Assembly: GCF_000392615.1 (NCBI RefSeq)
Contig: NZ_KB933398.1
Location: forward strand, 1,975,136-2,039,135
DNA: 64,000 bases
Origin: Lysinibacillus sphaericus OT4b.31
GTDB taxonomy: Bacteria > Bacillota > Bacilli > Bacillales_A > Planococcaceae
Direction of reading: 5' to 3'
Position numbers and translations under genes: made by a program
The notes under the pieces: generated by a model
The model's input: only the letters and a program-made list of their open reading frames with translations
Told to the model about the DNA's origin: nothing
The model's database searches: none
Shown: one piece after another, positions 46,104 to 55,038 of the stretch
How positions within the stretch are numbered: position 1 is the first letter of the stretch
Layout: each line of letters starts with the position of its first letter

Positions 46104-46724
46104 ATGTGCGGTTAATCAAGACTTGCTGCCGATTGAGAATAAGCCGTCATTATTCAGCCAGTTGAATAAACGATGGAATCGAAAAAATGGCTGCTTATTT
46201 CAGGAACGATTTTAACTACTACTGTAATAGGCTTTGCATTATTTTCATTGTTAGCACAAAGCCAATTTCTTACTCAGCAGATTTAAAATTGAAGAAACGG
46301 CAGTGGAACGCTTATCTTTAATTATTTTGGAGAAAGTCATGCAGGTTCACATAAGAAACATCCTTTAGAAATTGAAATAGATGGTGAAGTAAAAAATATT
46401 AGCTTTATATATTATGTTGAATCAATTGCTAACTCTCCAACTAGAGATAACTTAATAAAATCGGACGGTAAGGTTTTCAAAGCTTCTGATCAATTTGCTT
46501 TGCCAGACAGTCAATACACGGACGCTATCTATTATGGAGAATTTGACTTTGACAAAGTAACGAAAGAAAAAAAGCAAACAGGGGAAGCGCTTCTACATCA
46601 AATGACGTTGATTTGGGAGAGATAGAGAGGAACTGATTTGTATCAAATATGGCAAGAAAATCAGTAAGAATATGTCACAGTTCGTTTAGTAGGAGATAAT
46701 CTTTTTAAAGGGATTGCTTTATAA
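46090..46724 (+). pseudogene. Decayed anti-sigma factor paired with the ECF sigma remnant
   Basis: Starts MKDIKCAVNQDLLPI in the 14-base overlap with the sigma stop, the usual arrangement. A frame change later gives a transmembrane helix (WLLISGTILTTTVIGFALFS), and then GESHAGSHKKHPLEIEIDGE to MTLIWER in another frame with a stop at 46,623. A tail IWQENQ-stop-EYVTVRLVGDNLFKG ends at 46,724. Several deletions and stops show loss of function. Confidence 0.75.
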
Positions 46725-46730
46725 TAAATA

Positions 46731-46769
46731 GCAAAAAGAGAAATTGCGCTGTGCAATTTCTCTTTTTGC
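46731..46769. terminator. Terminator between the anti-sigma remnant and the S8 protease gene
   Basis: A perfect 17-bp stem GCAAAAAGAGAAATTGC/GCAATTTCTCTTTTTGC with a 5-base loop. It is 12 bases beyond the protease stop codon on the minus strand. Confidence 0.9.
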
Positions 46770-46780
46770 TTGAACTGAAA

Positions 46781-49700
46781 TTAATTATAAATCATCCTCG
46801 GAAACTTCATTATTATTTCATTGCCATTACCGTTACCATTGCCATTGCCGTTTCCATTGCCATTACCGTTTCCATTGCCATTGCCATTGCCATTGCCATT
46901 GCCATTGCCATTGCCATTGCCATTGCCATTGCCATTGCCATTGCCATTGCCATTGCCATTGCCATTGCCATTGCCATTGCCATTGCCATTGCCATTACCG
47001 TTTCCGTTTCCGTTTCCGTTTCCATTGCCATTGCCATTGCCATTACCGTTGCCATTACCATTACCGTTTCCATTACCGTTACCATTGCCATTACCGTTGT
47101 CATCACCTTGCTTTACAAACACATCAAATGTTAGTGTGTGCTCACCATACGTTACCGTAATCGTCGTATTACCTTGACCTTTTCCTTTTACCACCCCTGC
47201 TTTTACAGTAGCTATATTATCATTTGCTACTTGGTAGGTTGCAAGCTTTGTAACATCTTTTTCTGTTGTTTTCCCATCAAAAGTAGTTACTTCAGTAATC
47301 TTAACTGTAACTTCCTTACCTATACTAGTTTCAACCTGAGCTTGGTCAATTTCTAGTGTTACTATTGGTATTTCTACAACAGGTGCTTTAACTTTAACAT
47401 TTACAGCAACTTTATTATCACCAGATGAAATAGTAATGGTAGTCGTGCCCTCACTTACTGCAGTTACTAATCCATTTACTACTGTTGCAATATTTTCATC
47501 ACCAACAACATAAGTAGCTTTTGAAGTTACGTCTTCCTCTGTTGCATCACCTTCTGCAGGTGTTGACGTTTCTGTTACCGTAAGTTGTGCAGTTTCTCCA
47601 GCTGTTAGGTCTAGCTCAGTTGGATTTACAGAAAGTGCTACTACTTCTTTTTCATATATCATTGCTTCACCAACATTCCCGGCAGCGTCTTTAATTATTA
47701 CTGATACAGCATTAGTTTCTGCTGTTACTGGGAATGTGAAGCTACCGTCTTGATTTAATTCAAAAGCAGCTGGTGCTTGTACTTCACCATTTACCGTCAA
47801 AATATAGGAAGCTTTTAATTTATCATTTAAATTGTAATTTAAATCGTATAAATATAACTCTTTATTGTAGTCGATATACTTGTCTGTTATCTGTCCTGTA
47901 GCGACACCATCAGCTACTGAACCAGTAATTTCTGGTTTAGTCGTTTTCACGACAATTGGCCCAACATAATCGGAAACTGCTCCTGATGCTGCAAGACCAG
48001 TGAAGTCCATTGTATACAGGCCATCTGGAATCTTTGTGGCAGGTTCTGAACCCCATGGTTTATACTGCCCACCAACATTTAGCGTATAAGAGCCTTTTCC
48101 TAGCGCAGTACCTGCATGTAGATAACCAATGTAGCCATCTCCGAATTCTCCACCTTCAGGATTCATAATATCCCAAAGCTCGATATAGTTAGTTGTTACA
48201 TCTCCAGTTAAAGTGAATGAAAGTACAGCTGAGTCTTTCACTCCATCTCCGTTAAAGGATAGGTCTGTTTCTGTAATCTTATAATCTTTAATTTCCGTTA
48301 CTGCCTCGCCGCCTAAGTCAGCTGCGAATGGTAATGAAATTTCTGTAACTCCACCGCTGATGGAAATATACCCTAGTATTTCAGAGCCGTTTGGTGCCGT
48401 AGCTTGTGAAGCAGTTAATGTAATATTTAAAACTTGCTCACCAACTAGATTAAATGTCGGCTGATCTACTGTAACAGTTGCATCACCAAATGTTTTTGTC
48501 ACATCAATTGATACGTTATAATTGCCGCCGTTCCCTTTAATATCTTTTACTAAAACTTGTTTCGTTACAGAAATATCCTGGTTTTTAAGTGATTGTGGAC
48601 CGAAAGTAACTGTCCCTTTCAAGTTTTCTGTAACTGCACCAGTTCCATCCAAAATTGCGCTATCAAGTGCATAGGCAAGAATTTCTGGATGAGCTGCTGC
48701 ATAAGCATTTACACGCCCTGCACCCTGAGAAAACACATCGTATTTTGTTTTATCTAAAACCTGTGCTGTATTAGAAAGCGCCACTTTTACGTCGAACGCG
48801 TTCCAACCAGGATTTGCTTGTTTAACTAATGCAACAATACCTGCAATATGCGGTGTTGCCATAGATGTTCCTGTTTTACGACCATAAGCTTCTCCATAAT
48901 CTGCATCAGGGAAATCTTTTTTATACATTGGAATCGTTGACATAATGTTTGTTCCAGGTGCACTTACATCTGGTTTAATATCAAAGTTTGGTGTAGATGG
49001 TCCGCGTGAACTGGAAGAGTTTACATCATCCCCCAGTGTCTTTGTGGAAGAGAATTTACTAAAGCTTACTTTTCCAGTTCCGCCTGCTAATGCAGCGCGC
49101 ATTGCATTGCCATCCGTTTGGGACATATCAACTGTTGGCAGATAATCAAATGAATCACCAAGGAATGTGCCTGAAATGTTCGGTGCATTCGTTCCGCCAG
49201 CAAAGTTATGAATAATTGTTGCGACTGCTCCATTTGCCTTTGCATTCGCAATTTTATCAACGAATGCATTACTGCCACGAGAAATCAATGCAACTTTACC
49301 TTCTACATCAATTCCTTCAAAGTCTTTTACTTCGCCGTTTCCAGGAACAGCAACTAGGTCAAATTCTCCTTGAAGCTGTGTTGCTAAATCTTTCCCAAAA
49401 GTCGTTCCCATTAATGGGAGCTGTTTTGTTAAGTTGTAGTTGCCAACTGTAACATTCACTTCCCCGTTATACATTGTTTCAGGATTTGTTGTGTTACCAA
49501 CAGCAATTCCTAAACGAGCGGTTGCAGGAGTACCCATTGTTCCGCGATTTGGACCAGAGTTCCCTGTTGCAATTACTCCGATTGTTCCAGCTATCATTGC
49601 ATTATTAATAGCAAATGAACCAGCATCCGTTTCAGAGTTAGCTCCCCCGCCAAGTGAAAGGTTGATAACGTCCATTTTTTCTATTACAGCAGTTTCAATT

Positions 49701-50701
49701 GCTTTAACAATACCAGATGTAGCTCCACTTCCGTATGCCCCAAGAACACGGTAAGCATAAAGGTCTACTTTTGGCGCAATTCCTTTAATACCGAATTCGT
49801 TAGCTCCGATTGCTGCAATTGTTCCAGCAACATGTGTACCGTGAGAAGTATAGAACGAGCTTCCTTTTTCATTAAATTCAGGTGTCCCGACTGGACGCTC
49901 CGAAGGCAATGTTTCCGATGCATCGTTATCTGCCCGATGCTTCGTGTAAGTCGCTGAATTTGGAATGAAGTTTTTTCCACCTTTATAAATTCCTGCAAAC
50001 TCAGGGTGATCTGCATCAATACCAGTATCTAATACTGCTACTTTTATTCCTTGTCCTTCAATTCCTTCCTTCCAAAGCTGTTCTATTCCAAGGAAAGAAT
50101 TACTTGTATTCATTTGAGCTTCTAATTGATCTTCCTTCATAAGTTCCGATGATTTCATCGTATTATCTTCTGATGCGTAAACAATTGCATCAGGTTCGAT
50201 TAATGTAATTCCTTCTACTGTAAGCAGTTTCGGGAGATCATTTGCTTTCACAGTTGCCGCAAAACCGTTTAAAACAGTATCAAATGTGTATCCTTGAGTC
50301 ATCTGAACATTTTTAATAGCTAACTCTTTTTTAACTTCTGCTTGTTGTACTTTTACATTGGAACGAACTTCTTTTGCTTGAGCATTAGAGAATTTTTGGC
50401 CTTTGACTTGGCTTATTCCTTGCTCTAGTGCAACAGGCTTTTCAGATAAATGAACGATGACTGCAACCTCTTGATTGCCTGATACATTTTGTAAGCTTTC
50501 GTGGAGAGTTGGACCATCTTTAGACAAGCTTAGTTGTTCAGCAATAGCCGCCTTTAGTTGAATTATACTTTCGCTTTGACTATCCTGCTTGAATGGTTTC
50601 GATTCTTCAGCACTAGCACTCGACAATGGAACCAATAGAGAAAGCACCATAACGAAAACTAGGATACTACTTAAGAACTTCATAAACTTAAAATTTTTCA
50701 A
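46781..50701 (-). CDS. Secreted Vpr-like S8 serine protease with Ig-like domains and a Gly-Asn repeat tail
   Basis: A 1306-residue exported subtilase. Signal peptide 1-30, I9 propeptide about 75-175, catalytic domain about 200-650 with Asp225 (VAVLDTGID), His287 (SHGTHVAG), oxyanion Asn381 (ATGNSG) and Ser613 (GTSMATPH). A protease-associated domain is inserted at about 430-545. After it come beta-rich domains to about 1000, two Big_2-like Ig domains ([34 protein letters not shown]), then a (GN)46 tract at about 1202-1294 and a 12-residue tail. No SLH or sortase signal is seen. The start is a TTG eight bases after GGAGG. The tail after the repeat ([12 protein letters not shown]) looks like read-through of non-coding sequence. 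Confidence 0.93.
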   Translation of the reverse strand: MKNFKFMKFLSSILVFVMVLSLLVPLSSASAEESKPFKQDSQSESIIQLKAAIAEQLSLSKDGPTLHESLQNVSGNQEVAVIVHLSEKPVALEQGISQVKGQKFSNAQAKEVRSNVKVQQAEVKKELAIKNVQMTQGYTFDTVLNGFAATVKANDLPKLLTVEGITLIEPDAIVYASEDNTMKSSELMKEDQLEAQMNTSNSFLGIEQLWKEGIEGQGIKVAVLDTGIDADHPEFAGIYKGGKNFIPNSATYTKHRADNDASETLPSERPVGTPEFNEKGSSFYTSHGTHVAGTIAAIGANEFGIKGIAPKVDLYAYRVLGAYGSGATSGIVKAIETAVIEKMDVINLSLGGGANSETDAGSFAINNAMIAGTIGVIATGNSGPNRGTMGTPATARLGIAVGNTTNPETMYNGEVNVTVGNYNLTKQLPLMGTTFGKDLATQLQGEFDLVAVPGNGEVKDFEGIDVEGKVALISRGSNAFVDKIANAKANGAVATIIHNFAGGTNAPNISGTFLGDSFDYLPTVDMSQTDGNAMRAALAGGTGKVSFSKFSSTKTLGDDVNSSSSRGPSTPNFDIKPDVSAPGTNIMSTIPMYKKDFPDADYGEAYGRKTGTSMATPHIAGIVALVKQANPGWNAFDVKVALSNTAQVLDKTKYDVFSQGAGRVNAYAAAHPEILAYALDSAILDGTGAVTENLKGTVTFGPQSLKNQDISVTKQVLVKDIKGNGGNYNVSIDVTKTFGDATVTVDQPTFNLVGEQVLNITLTASQATAPNGSEILGYISISGGVTEISLPFAADLGGEAVTEIKDYKITETDLSFNGDGVKDSAVLSFTLTGDVTTNYIELWDIMNPEGGEFGDGYIGYLHAGTALGKGSYTLNVGGQYKPWGSEPATKIPDGLYTMDFTGLAASGAVSDYVGPIVVKTTKPEITGSVADGVATGQITDKYIDYNKELYLYDLNYNLNDKLKASYILTVNGEVQAPAAFELNQDGSFTFPVTAETNAVSVIIKDAAGNVGEAMIYEKEVVALSVNPTELDLTAGETAQLTVTETSTPAEGDATEEDVTSKATYVVGDENIATVVNGLVTAVSEGTTTITISSGDNKVAVNVKVKAPVVEIPIVTLEIDQAQVETSIGKEVTVKITEVTTFDGKTTEKDVTKLATYQVANDNIATVKAGVVKGKGQGNTTITVTYGEHTLTFDVFVKQGDDNGNGNGNGNGNGNGNGNGNGNGNGNGNGNGNGNGNGNGNGNGNGNGNGNGNGNGNGNGNGNGNGNGNGNGNGNGNGNGNGNGNGNGNGNGNGNEIIMKFPRMIYN
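46820..47098 (-). repeat. Hexanucleotide repeat encoding (Gly-Asn)46
   Basis: 279 bases of six-base units, on the plus strand CCATTG, CCATTA, CCGTTT, CCGTTG and CCGTTA, all encoding Asn-Gly. The flanks are mixed units, but 46,872-46,996 is an almost pure run of about 20 CCATTG units, the mark of recent slippage expansion. The period of six keeps the frame, so all six frames stay open and create false long frames on both strands. Confidence 0.97.
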
Positions 50702-50813
50702 ATCTCATTTCCTCCTCTTCCTTTAATTGCCACACTTTTCAGATTAGTGTGATATTTCCAATTTATCACAATGGAACTAATTCGAGAATCTAAATATTTA
50801 AATGTTCTGAAAT

Positions 50814-50832
50814 ATTGATAATTAGTATCAAT
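50814..50832. promoter_or_regulatory. Dyad upstream of the S8 protease gene, possible operator
   Basis: ATTGATA-ATTAG-TATCAAT, a perfect 7-bp inverted repeat with a 5-base spacer, 113 bases upstream of the protease TTG. It has only a loose likeness to a Fur box. Confidence 0.4.
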
Positions 50833-51294
50833 TTATGAAATATAAATTAAATCTATCTTCCTGGTAATTGAATAAAAAGTAGAACTTTAGAACTGTGAAT
50901 GACTTACAGTAATTCATTAATTTTTTCAATTAATCCTATCAAGGAAGCAGTTGTAAATACAGTCGGTGGTGTAGTTGCTTATAGAAAATTAGGAGGGCAG
51001 TAAAAGGAGGGATTGGAAGGATCGGTTTATATGTGATCTGGGAAATTAAAATAACCGGCGATTATTTTAAAAAAACCGCCAGCTAATAGGTTGTGGTGAA
51101 TCATATCAAAAGCGAATAGTGTTATTGTTGATAAATGATACAGCTTTCGAATATGCTTATTTTTTTGATGAGAATTAACTACATTATGGTGAACCTAATT
51201 AGTTAGAGATTGGTGATTGAGAAATTTATAATAGCTCTAAGTGTAAAAAACTTCTAAATTCTTGTAACGTAATCAACTTCTAGGAGTTATATAA

Positions 51295-51441
51295 GTGAGG
51301 GAGGATTTAACTTTTGAGCAAATAGCAGAGATACTTGGCGAACCGATTGGTACGGTCAAATCTAACGGTAAGAGAGCGTTAGCGAAAATCAAAAAGACAC
51401 TAAAAGGAATGTACATAGATGAACGAACAAAACCGATTTAA
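51295..51441 (+). pseudogene. C-terminal remnant of a second ECF sigma factor
   Basis: An open 48-codon tail reads REDLTFEQIAEILGEPIGTV then KSNGKRALAKIKKTLKG, the region 4 helix-turn-helix of an ECF sigma factor. Everything upstream is missing. Its stop lies 23 bases inside the next frame, as in intact sigma/anti-sigma pairs. Confidence 0.82.
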
Positions 51442-51611
51442 AGAGGCAATTAATGAAATTCCTATTCCTTCTAAAGAATTAAATTAGATGCTATTTTGTC
51501 AGACGCTTTTAAAAGGGAGAAAAAGCAAGTGAAATTGGGACAAATGTAACTAAAGGATATCGTGTACTTGAGCGGACAGGGCCTAATCAAATATTAGTGT
51601 TAATTAAATAA
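51419..51611 (+). pseudogene. Remnant of the matching anti-sigma factor
   Basis: MNEQNRFKEAINEIPIPSKE then a stop after 22 codons. A second piece, VTKGYRVLERTGPNQILVLI, ends at about 51,610 and resembles the C-terminal end of such proteins. The central portion, including the membrane helix, has been deleted. Confidence 0.65.
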
Positions 51612-51812
51612 GATCTAAGTATAGTTTTAACTTTTTTTGAAAAAGATTTTACTTCTTAGAGTCCTCTTACTAAAGTTAATAACATATTAGTTTGCTACAA
51701 AAAAACAAAACGGGTTCAGTTCATTAGGTAACAGATTTTATTTTTTAATCTGTCTCCAGAAGGGGAGCATATCACAATTGGAGGTGTAGTTTTTTTAAGA
51801 CTAGATTAACGA

Positions 51813-51950
51813 GTGAAATGCATTAGCGATTATTCAAGACTTCATTCAGAGACTATTTCTCAAACAGAATACGCAAAACAGATGGGTCTAACAAAAATCC
51901 AATTACAATATTGGCGTTCAGCGTATAAAAATCTTATAAAGGGAAAATAG
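51813..51950 (+). pseudogene. Possible helix-turn-helix fragment
   Basis: A 45-codon open segment from a GTG contains SQTEYAKQMGLTKIQLQYW, which looks like a transposase or regulator DNA-binding helix pair. No ribosome site or convincing start. Most likely gene debris. Confidence 0.35.
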
Positions 51951-52137
51951 GCAAATTTCCGCCAATAATATTAATCGTTTATGCTTTAGCTGTCGTAAAA
52001 AGACTTTGTTTAGATGTGCATATTTGCATAAAAAATTGGAGTAGGAAGTCATTGTAGCGGCAAATGTTCGATTTATGTATATTGCTTCCTAACAGGGTGA
52101 TGAAGTCGATGCATTTCGGACATTCTTGTATCCATAG

Positions 52138-52200
52138 AAAAACCACCCTACGCTGATTTCTTGGTATTCAATCCCCATTTTTCAACGTAAGGTGTTTTTA
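52138..52200. terminator. Terminator downstream of the symporter gene
   Basis: CACCCTACG pairs with CGTAAGGTG (one mismatch) with A and T runs on the outer flanks, 48 bases beyond the symporter stop on the minus strand. Confidence 0.65.
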
Positions 52201-52247
52201 TTTGTGTTATTTTTAGGTCAGTGCAATGCTATATAACGTGATAATTT

Positions 52248-53522
52248 TTATGCTAGGTTTCCATTATCTTTAAAGTAATTTTTCATTTTTTCTGTATCGA
52301 AACGGCCTTCCCATTTCGCCATTACTAATGACGCAAGTGAGTTACCAATTACGTTAACGACTGTACGTCCCATATCAAGGATACGATCGATACCTGCGAT
52401 GAATGCTAAACCTTCAATTGGAATGCCGACAGTACCTAAAGTTGCTAAAAGTACAACGAAGGATACGCCTGGAACACCTGCAATCCCTTTAGATGTAACC
52501 ATTAATACAAGCATTAACGTAATTTGTTCACCAATGCTTAGGTGAATGCCGTACATTTGAGCGATAAATAAGGCAGCAATGGCTTGATAAAGTGTTGAAC
52601 CATCTAAGTTAAAGGAGTAACCAGTTGGAATAACAAAGGATACGATATCCTTTGGAGCACCTAATTTCTCCATCTTTAACATGATTCGAGGTAACACAGC
52701 CTCAGAACTTGCTGTTGAGAATGCTAAAATCAGCTCATCTTTTAATACTTTAATTAAGAAGAAGATGCTGACACCTGCGAATTTTGCCACAAGTGCAAGA
52801 ACGACAAAGATAAAGAATAGCATTGTTGCATAAACAAGTATAGCAAGTTTAGCAAGTGGTATTAGAGAAGCGAATCCATATTTGGAAACGGTTACACCAA
52901 TTAAACCAAATACCCCAATTGGAGCGAATTTCATCACGAGGTTCGTTACCCAGAACATAGCATCAGCTACACCTTGGAAGAAGCCTAAAACTGGCTTACC
53001 TCGGTCCCCGATGGCAGCAACACCCAGACCAAAGATAACGGAGAAGAAGATAATCGCAAGCATATCACCTTCAGCCATAGATTGGATAATATTTGTTGGT
53101 ACAATACCTACAATAATATCGAAAGGTCCTTCATGTTGTACTTCCTCAGTTGTCGAAACGTATTTCGAGATATCTCCTTGAGAAAGCTCGTTCATATTGA
53201 GGCCAGCGCCTGGTTGGAAAAGATTCGCGGAAAGTAATCCGACAACAATTGCTACCGTTGTAATAACTTCAAAATAAATAAGTGATTTCCCACCTAATCG
53301 TCCAAGCTGCTTCATATCTCCAGTTCCAGCAACACCTACGATTAAAGTCGAAATAATAATCGGTACAACAATCATCTTAATTAGATGAAGAAAAACATCC
53401 CCTAATGGTTGTAAATATGTTTCAATTTTAGGGTTTCCGTAAAAGATACCGCCAACAATAATACCTAAAATCAAACCGACTAAAATTTGCGTGGCTAAAC
53501 TGATTTTAAATTTCTTCCTCAA
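52248..53522 (-). CDS. gltP: Proton/sodium:glutamate (dicarboxylate) symporter
   Basis: A 424-residue DAACS-family transporter with eight membrane helices and two re-entrant loops. Motifs are the serine-rich FSTASSEAVLPR of hairpin 1, PTGYSFNLDGSTLYQ of helix 7, and TSKGIAGVPGVSFVVL of hairpin 2. It takes up glutamate, aspartate or C4-dicarboxylates. Start is TTG after GGAGG. Close to GltP/GltT of Bacillus; the name is by family likeness. Confidence 0.93.
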   Translation of the reverse strand: MRKKFKISLATQILVGLILGIIVGGIFYGNPKIETYLQPLGDVFLHLIKMIVVPIIISTLIVGVAGTGDMKQLGRLGGKSLIYFEVITTVAIVVGLLSANLFQPGAGLNMNELSQGDISKYVSTTEEVQHEGPFDIIVGIVPTNIIQSMAEGDMLAIIFFSVIFGLGVAAIGDRGKPVLGFFQGVADAMFWVTNLVMKFAPIGVFGLIGVTVSKYGFASLIPLAKLAILVYATMLFFIFVVLALVAKFAGVSIFFLIKVLKDELILAFSTASSEAVLPRIMLKMEKLGAPKDIVSFVIPTGYSFNLDGSTLYQAIAALFIAQMYGIHLSIGEQITLMLVLMVTSKGIAGVPGVSFVVLLATLGTVGIPIEGLAFIAGIDRILDMGRTVVNVIGNSLASLVMAKWEGRFDTEKMKNYFKDNGNLA

Positions 53523-53964
53523 AACCTCGTACCTCCAAATATTAAATTTTTAAGACATGTCTTACTTGTATAATACGGAGGACTTACGAAATCCGACAAA
53601 ATCCGATAAAAAATTAATTCATTTTTGAGAAATATCTGAATATATGACTTCAAAAAAATTTGTAATAGTAACCCTTGCTTGACGATTTTCGTAAGTATCG
53701 AGATGACATCATCTTCGAATTTAGAGTTTGTAACGTTCATTATTTATATTACAGATTGATTAAAAATCATCTCATTGCTATAGATTTCATAGAGGTGACA
53801 TGATTTTTCTTGGTGCTCTATATGTGATTAGGGGAGGAGAAAATTTTGGTCGGGATAGATAAAGAAGGAAAGGACAAAGAGTCTTTTCATCTTTTTTATA
53901 CTTTAGAACAATGTGTGCTTTATGGTATAATTACAAATATTTACTAATTCGGATAGGGGAAGTT
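53523..53964. other. Intergenic stretch between symporter and lipoprotein genes
   Basis: AT-rich divergent region of 442 bases with the dispersed hairpin repeat copy B and probable promoters on both sides. No gene seen. Confidence 0.5.
53756..53808. repeat. Dispersed hairpin repeat, copy B
   Basis: TTGATTAAAAATCATCTC...TAGATTTCATAGAGGTGACATGATTTTT, close to copy A at 39,225. Both could act as terminators. Confidence 0.7.
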
Positions 53965-54450
53965 ATGAGAATTTATAAATTAGCTTGTTTCTGTATTTTT
54001 ATTGTGCTCTTATCAGGGTGTAATACATTTTCATCTAAAACAGAAGAATCATCTTCAAAAGTAGCGTCACAAGTTGAAAAAAACGAACCTGTTTTCTTTG
54101 ACACTACTCCTAAGGAGAAAGACGAAGAACCAAAGGGAGGTTTTCACCCTATTGAGATTGATGCAGAAATAGCATCTCCTATAGGTGAAAGTAAATCATA
54201 TTTTACTTATGCTGGTAGTGTTCCATTTAAAATATCCTTATTAAATACTGGTACTGAAAGCTTTTTTTACAAAATTCAAAATGTAGATAGAGAAATAAAT
54301 GTCGCAAATGGTATTTTAAAAAGTAAAGAAAGTTTTGAACAGGTATTTGACGGATTACCTGAAGGAGCTTATGTCATATATTCCGTTGTAGAAGAGGAAG
54401 AGCCTCCTACAGATATAAAACTAAAGGTAAAAGTAGAGTTAATTCACTAA
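53965..54450 (+). CDS. Small lipoprotein of unknown function
   Basis: A 161-residue exported protein. Signal MRIYKLACFCIFIVLLSGC ends in a lipobox with Cys19, then a Ser/Lys/Glu-rich linker and a beta-rich domain (about 75-160) with a YAGSVPFKISLLNTGTESFF segment suggestive of a small beta-sandwich. Family not recognised. GGGGAAG precedes the ATG at 53,965; the longer frame from 53,911 lacks a site. Followed by a terminator. Confidence 0.75.
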   Translation: MRIYKLACFCIFIVLLSGCNTFSSKTEESSSKVASQVEKNEPVFFDTTPKEKDEEPKGGFHPIEIDAEIASPIGESKSYFTYAGSVPFKISLLNTGTESFFYKIQNVDREINVANGILKSKESFEQVFDGLPEGAYVIYSVVEEEEPPTDIKLKVKVELIH

Positions 54451-55038
54451 AAAACTAGATAAGTGTTTTTAATATTCGTATCTATAACAACGTGAATATT
54501 ATCTTCTTACTAAGACAGTGTTTTGCTGTCTTTTTTCGTCGAATAATTTTCTAGTTGGAAATCATCATCATCGAAGCTGTTCACAAATAATAAGTTTGTT
54601 TAAAGAGATGGAGTGAAATTGAATTTTCATTCCATCTTTCGTTTTTTAAAATAATATGACAATTATATTTCTAAACGATGGGCTAGATGCTTCGTTATAT
54701 GCAATGCAATAAATTACTCTTTCTCCATTTCGATCTGGGAATAATGGGGAACTTTTACAAAAACCTCAGGATTTTTTTCTGTTTTAAAAAATGCCTCTTG
54801 CTTCATTCTAACAATAAAACAGATTGAAACTCTTAATAGAGGATAAAAGAATAAAAGTATTGAACAGCTTCAACAGGAAGAATTGAAGTAGCCCAGTTTT
54901 TCATGAAAACCGCTCAACCTTTCTGACTAAACGCTTAAATCACTCAAAAGAAGCGAATGAAAAACGACAGAAGCATGACCTGATACATAGTTTTATGATA
55001 AAATTCATCTATCAAATGTGAACTGTGAGTTGAGATGT
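54451..55038. other. 588-bp gap before dinG
   Basis: Holds two hairpins: the lipoprotein terminator, and a longer AGATGGAGTGAAA / TTTTCATTCCATCT stem followed by CGTTTTTT at 54,604-54,647. The remainder is AT-rich with no gene. Right edge of the accessory region. Confidence 0.55.
54512..54536 (+). terminator. Terminator after the lipoprotein gene
   Basis: AAGACAG pairs with CTGTCTT across GTTTTG (7-bp stem) and is followed by T. Confidence 0.85.

Larger units (their letters stand above)
50702..52247. other. 1.5-kb gene-free stretch with decayed sigma/anti-sigma and fragments
   Basis: No intact gene. Contains the dyad at 50,814, a short frame KEAVVNTVGGVVAYRKLGGQ ending at about 51,003 (not recognised), the second decayed sigma/anti-sigma pair (51,295-51,611), an HTH-like fragment (51,813-51,950), and the terminator at 52,138. 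Confidence 0.6.

Noticed and set aside
46751..47177. Long plus-strand open frames of repeated Ile-Ala or Pro-Leu and a minus-strand Met-Ala frame
   Set aside because: They are out-of-frame readings of the hexanucleotide repeat of the S8 protease gene, which lacks stops in all frames.
50814..50832. Fur box upstream of the S8 protease
   Set aside because: The dyad lacks the GATAATGATTATC core, so it is listed only as an unassigned dyad.
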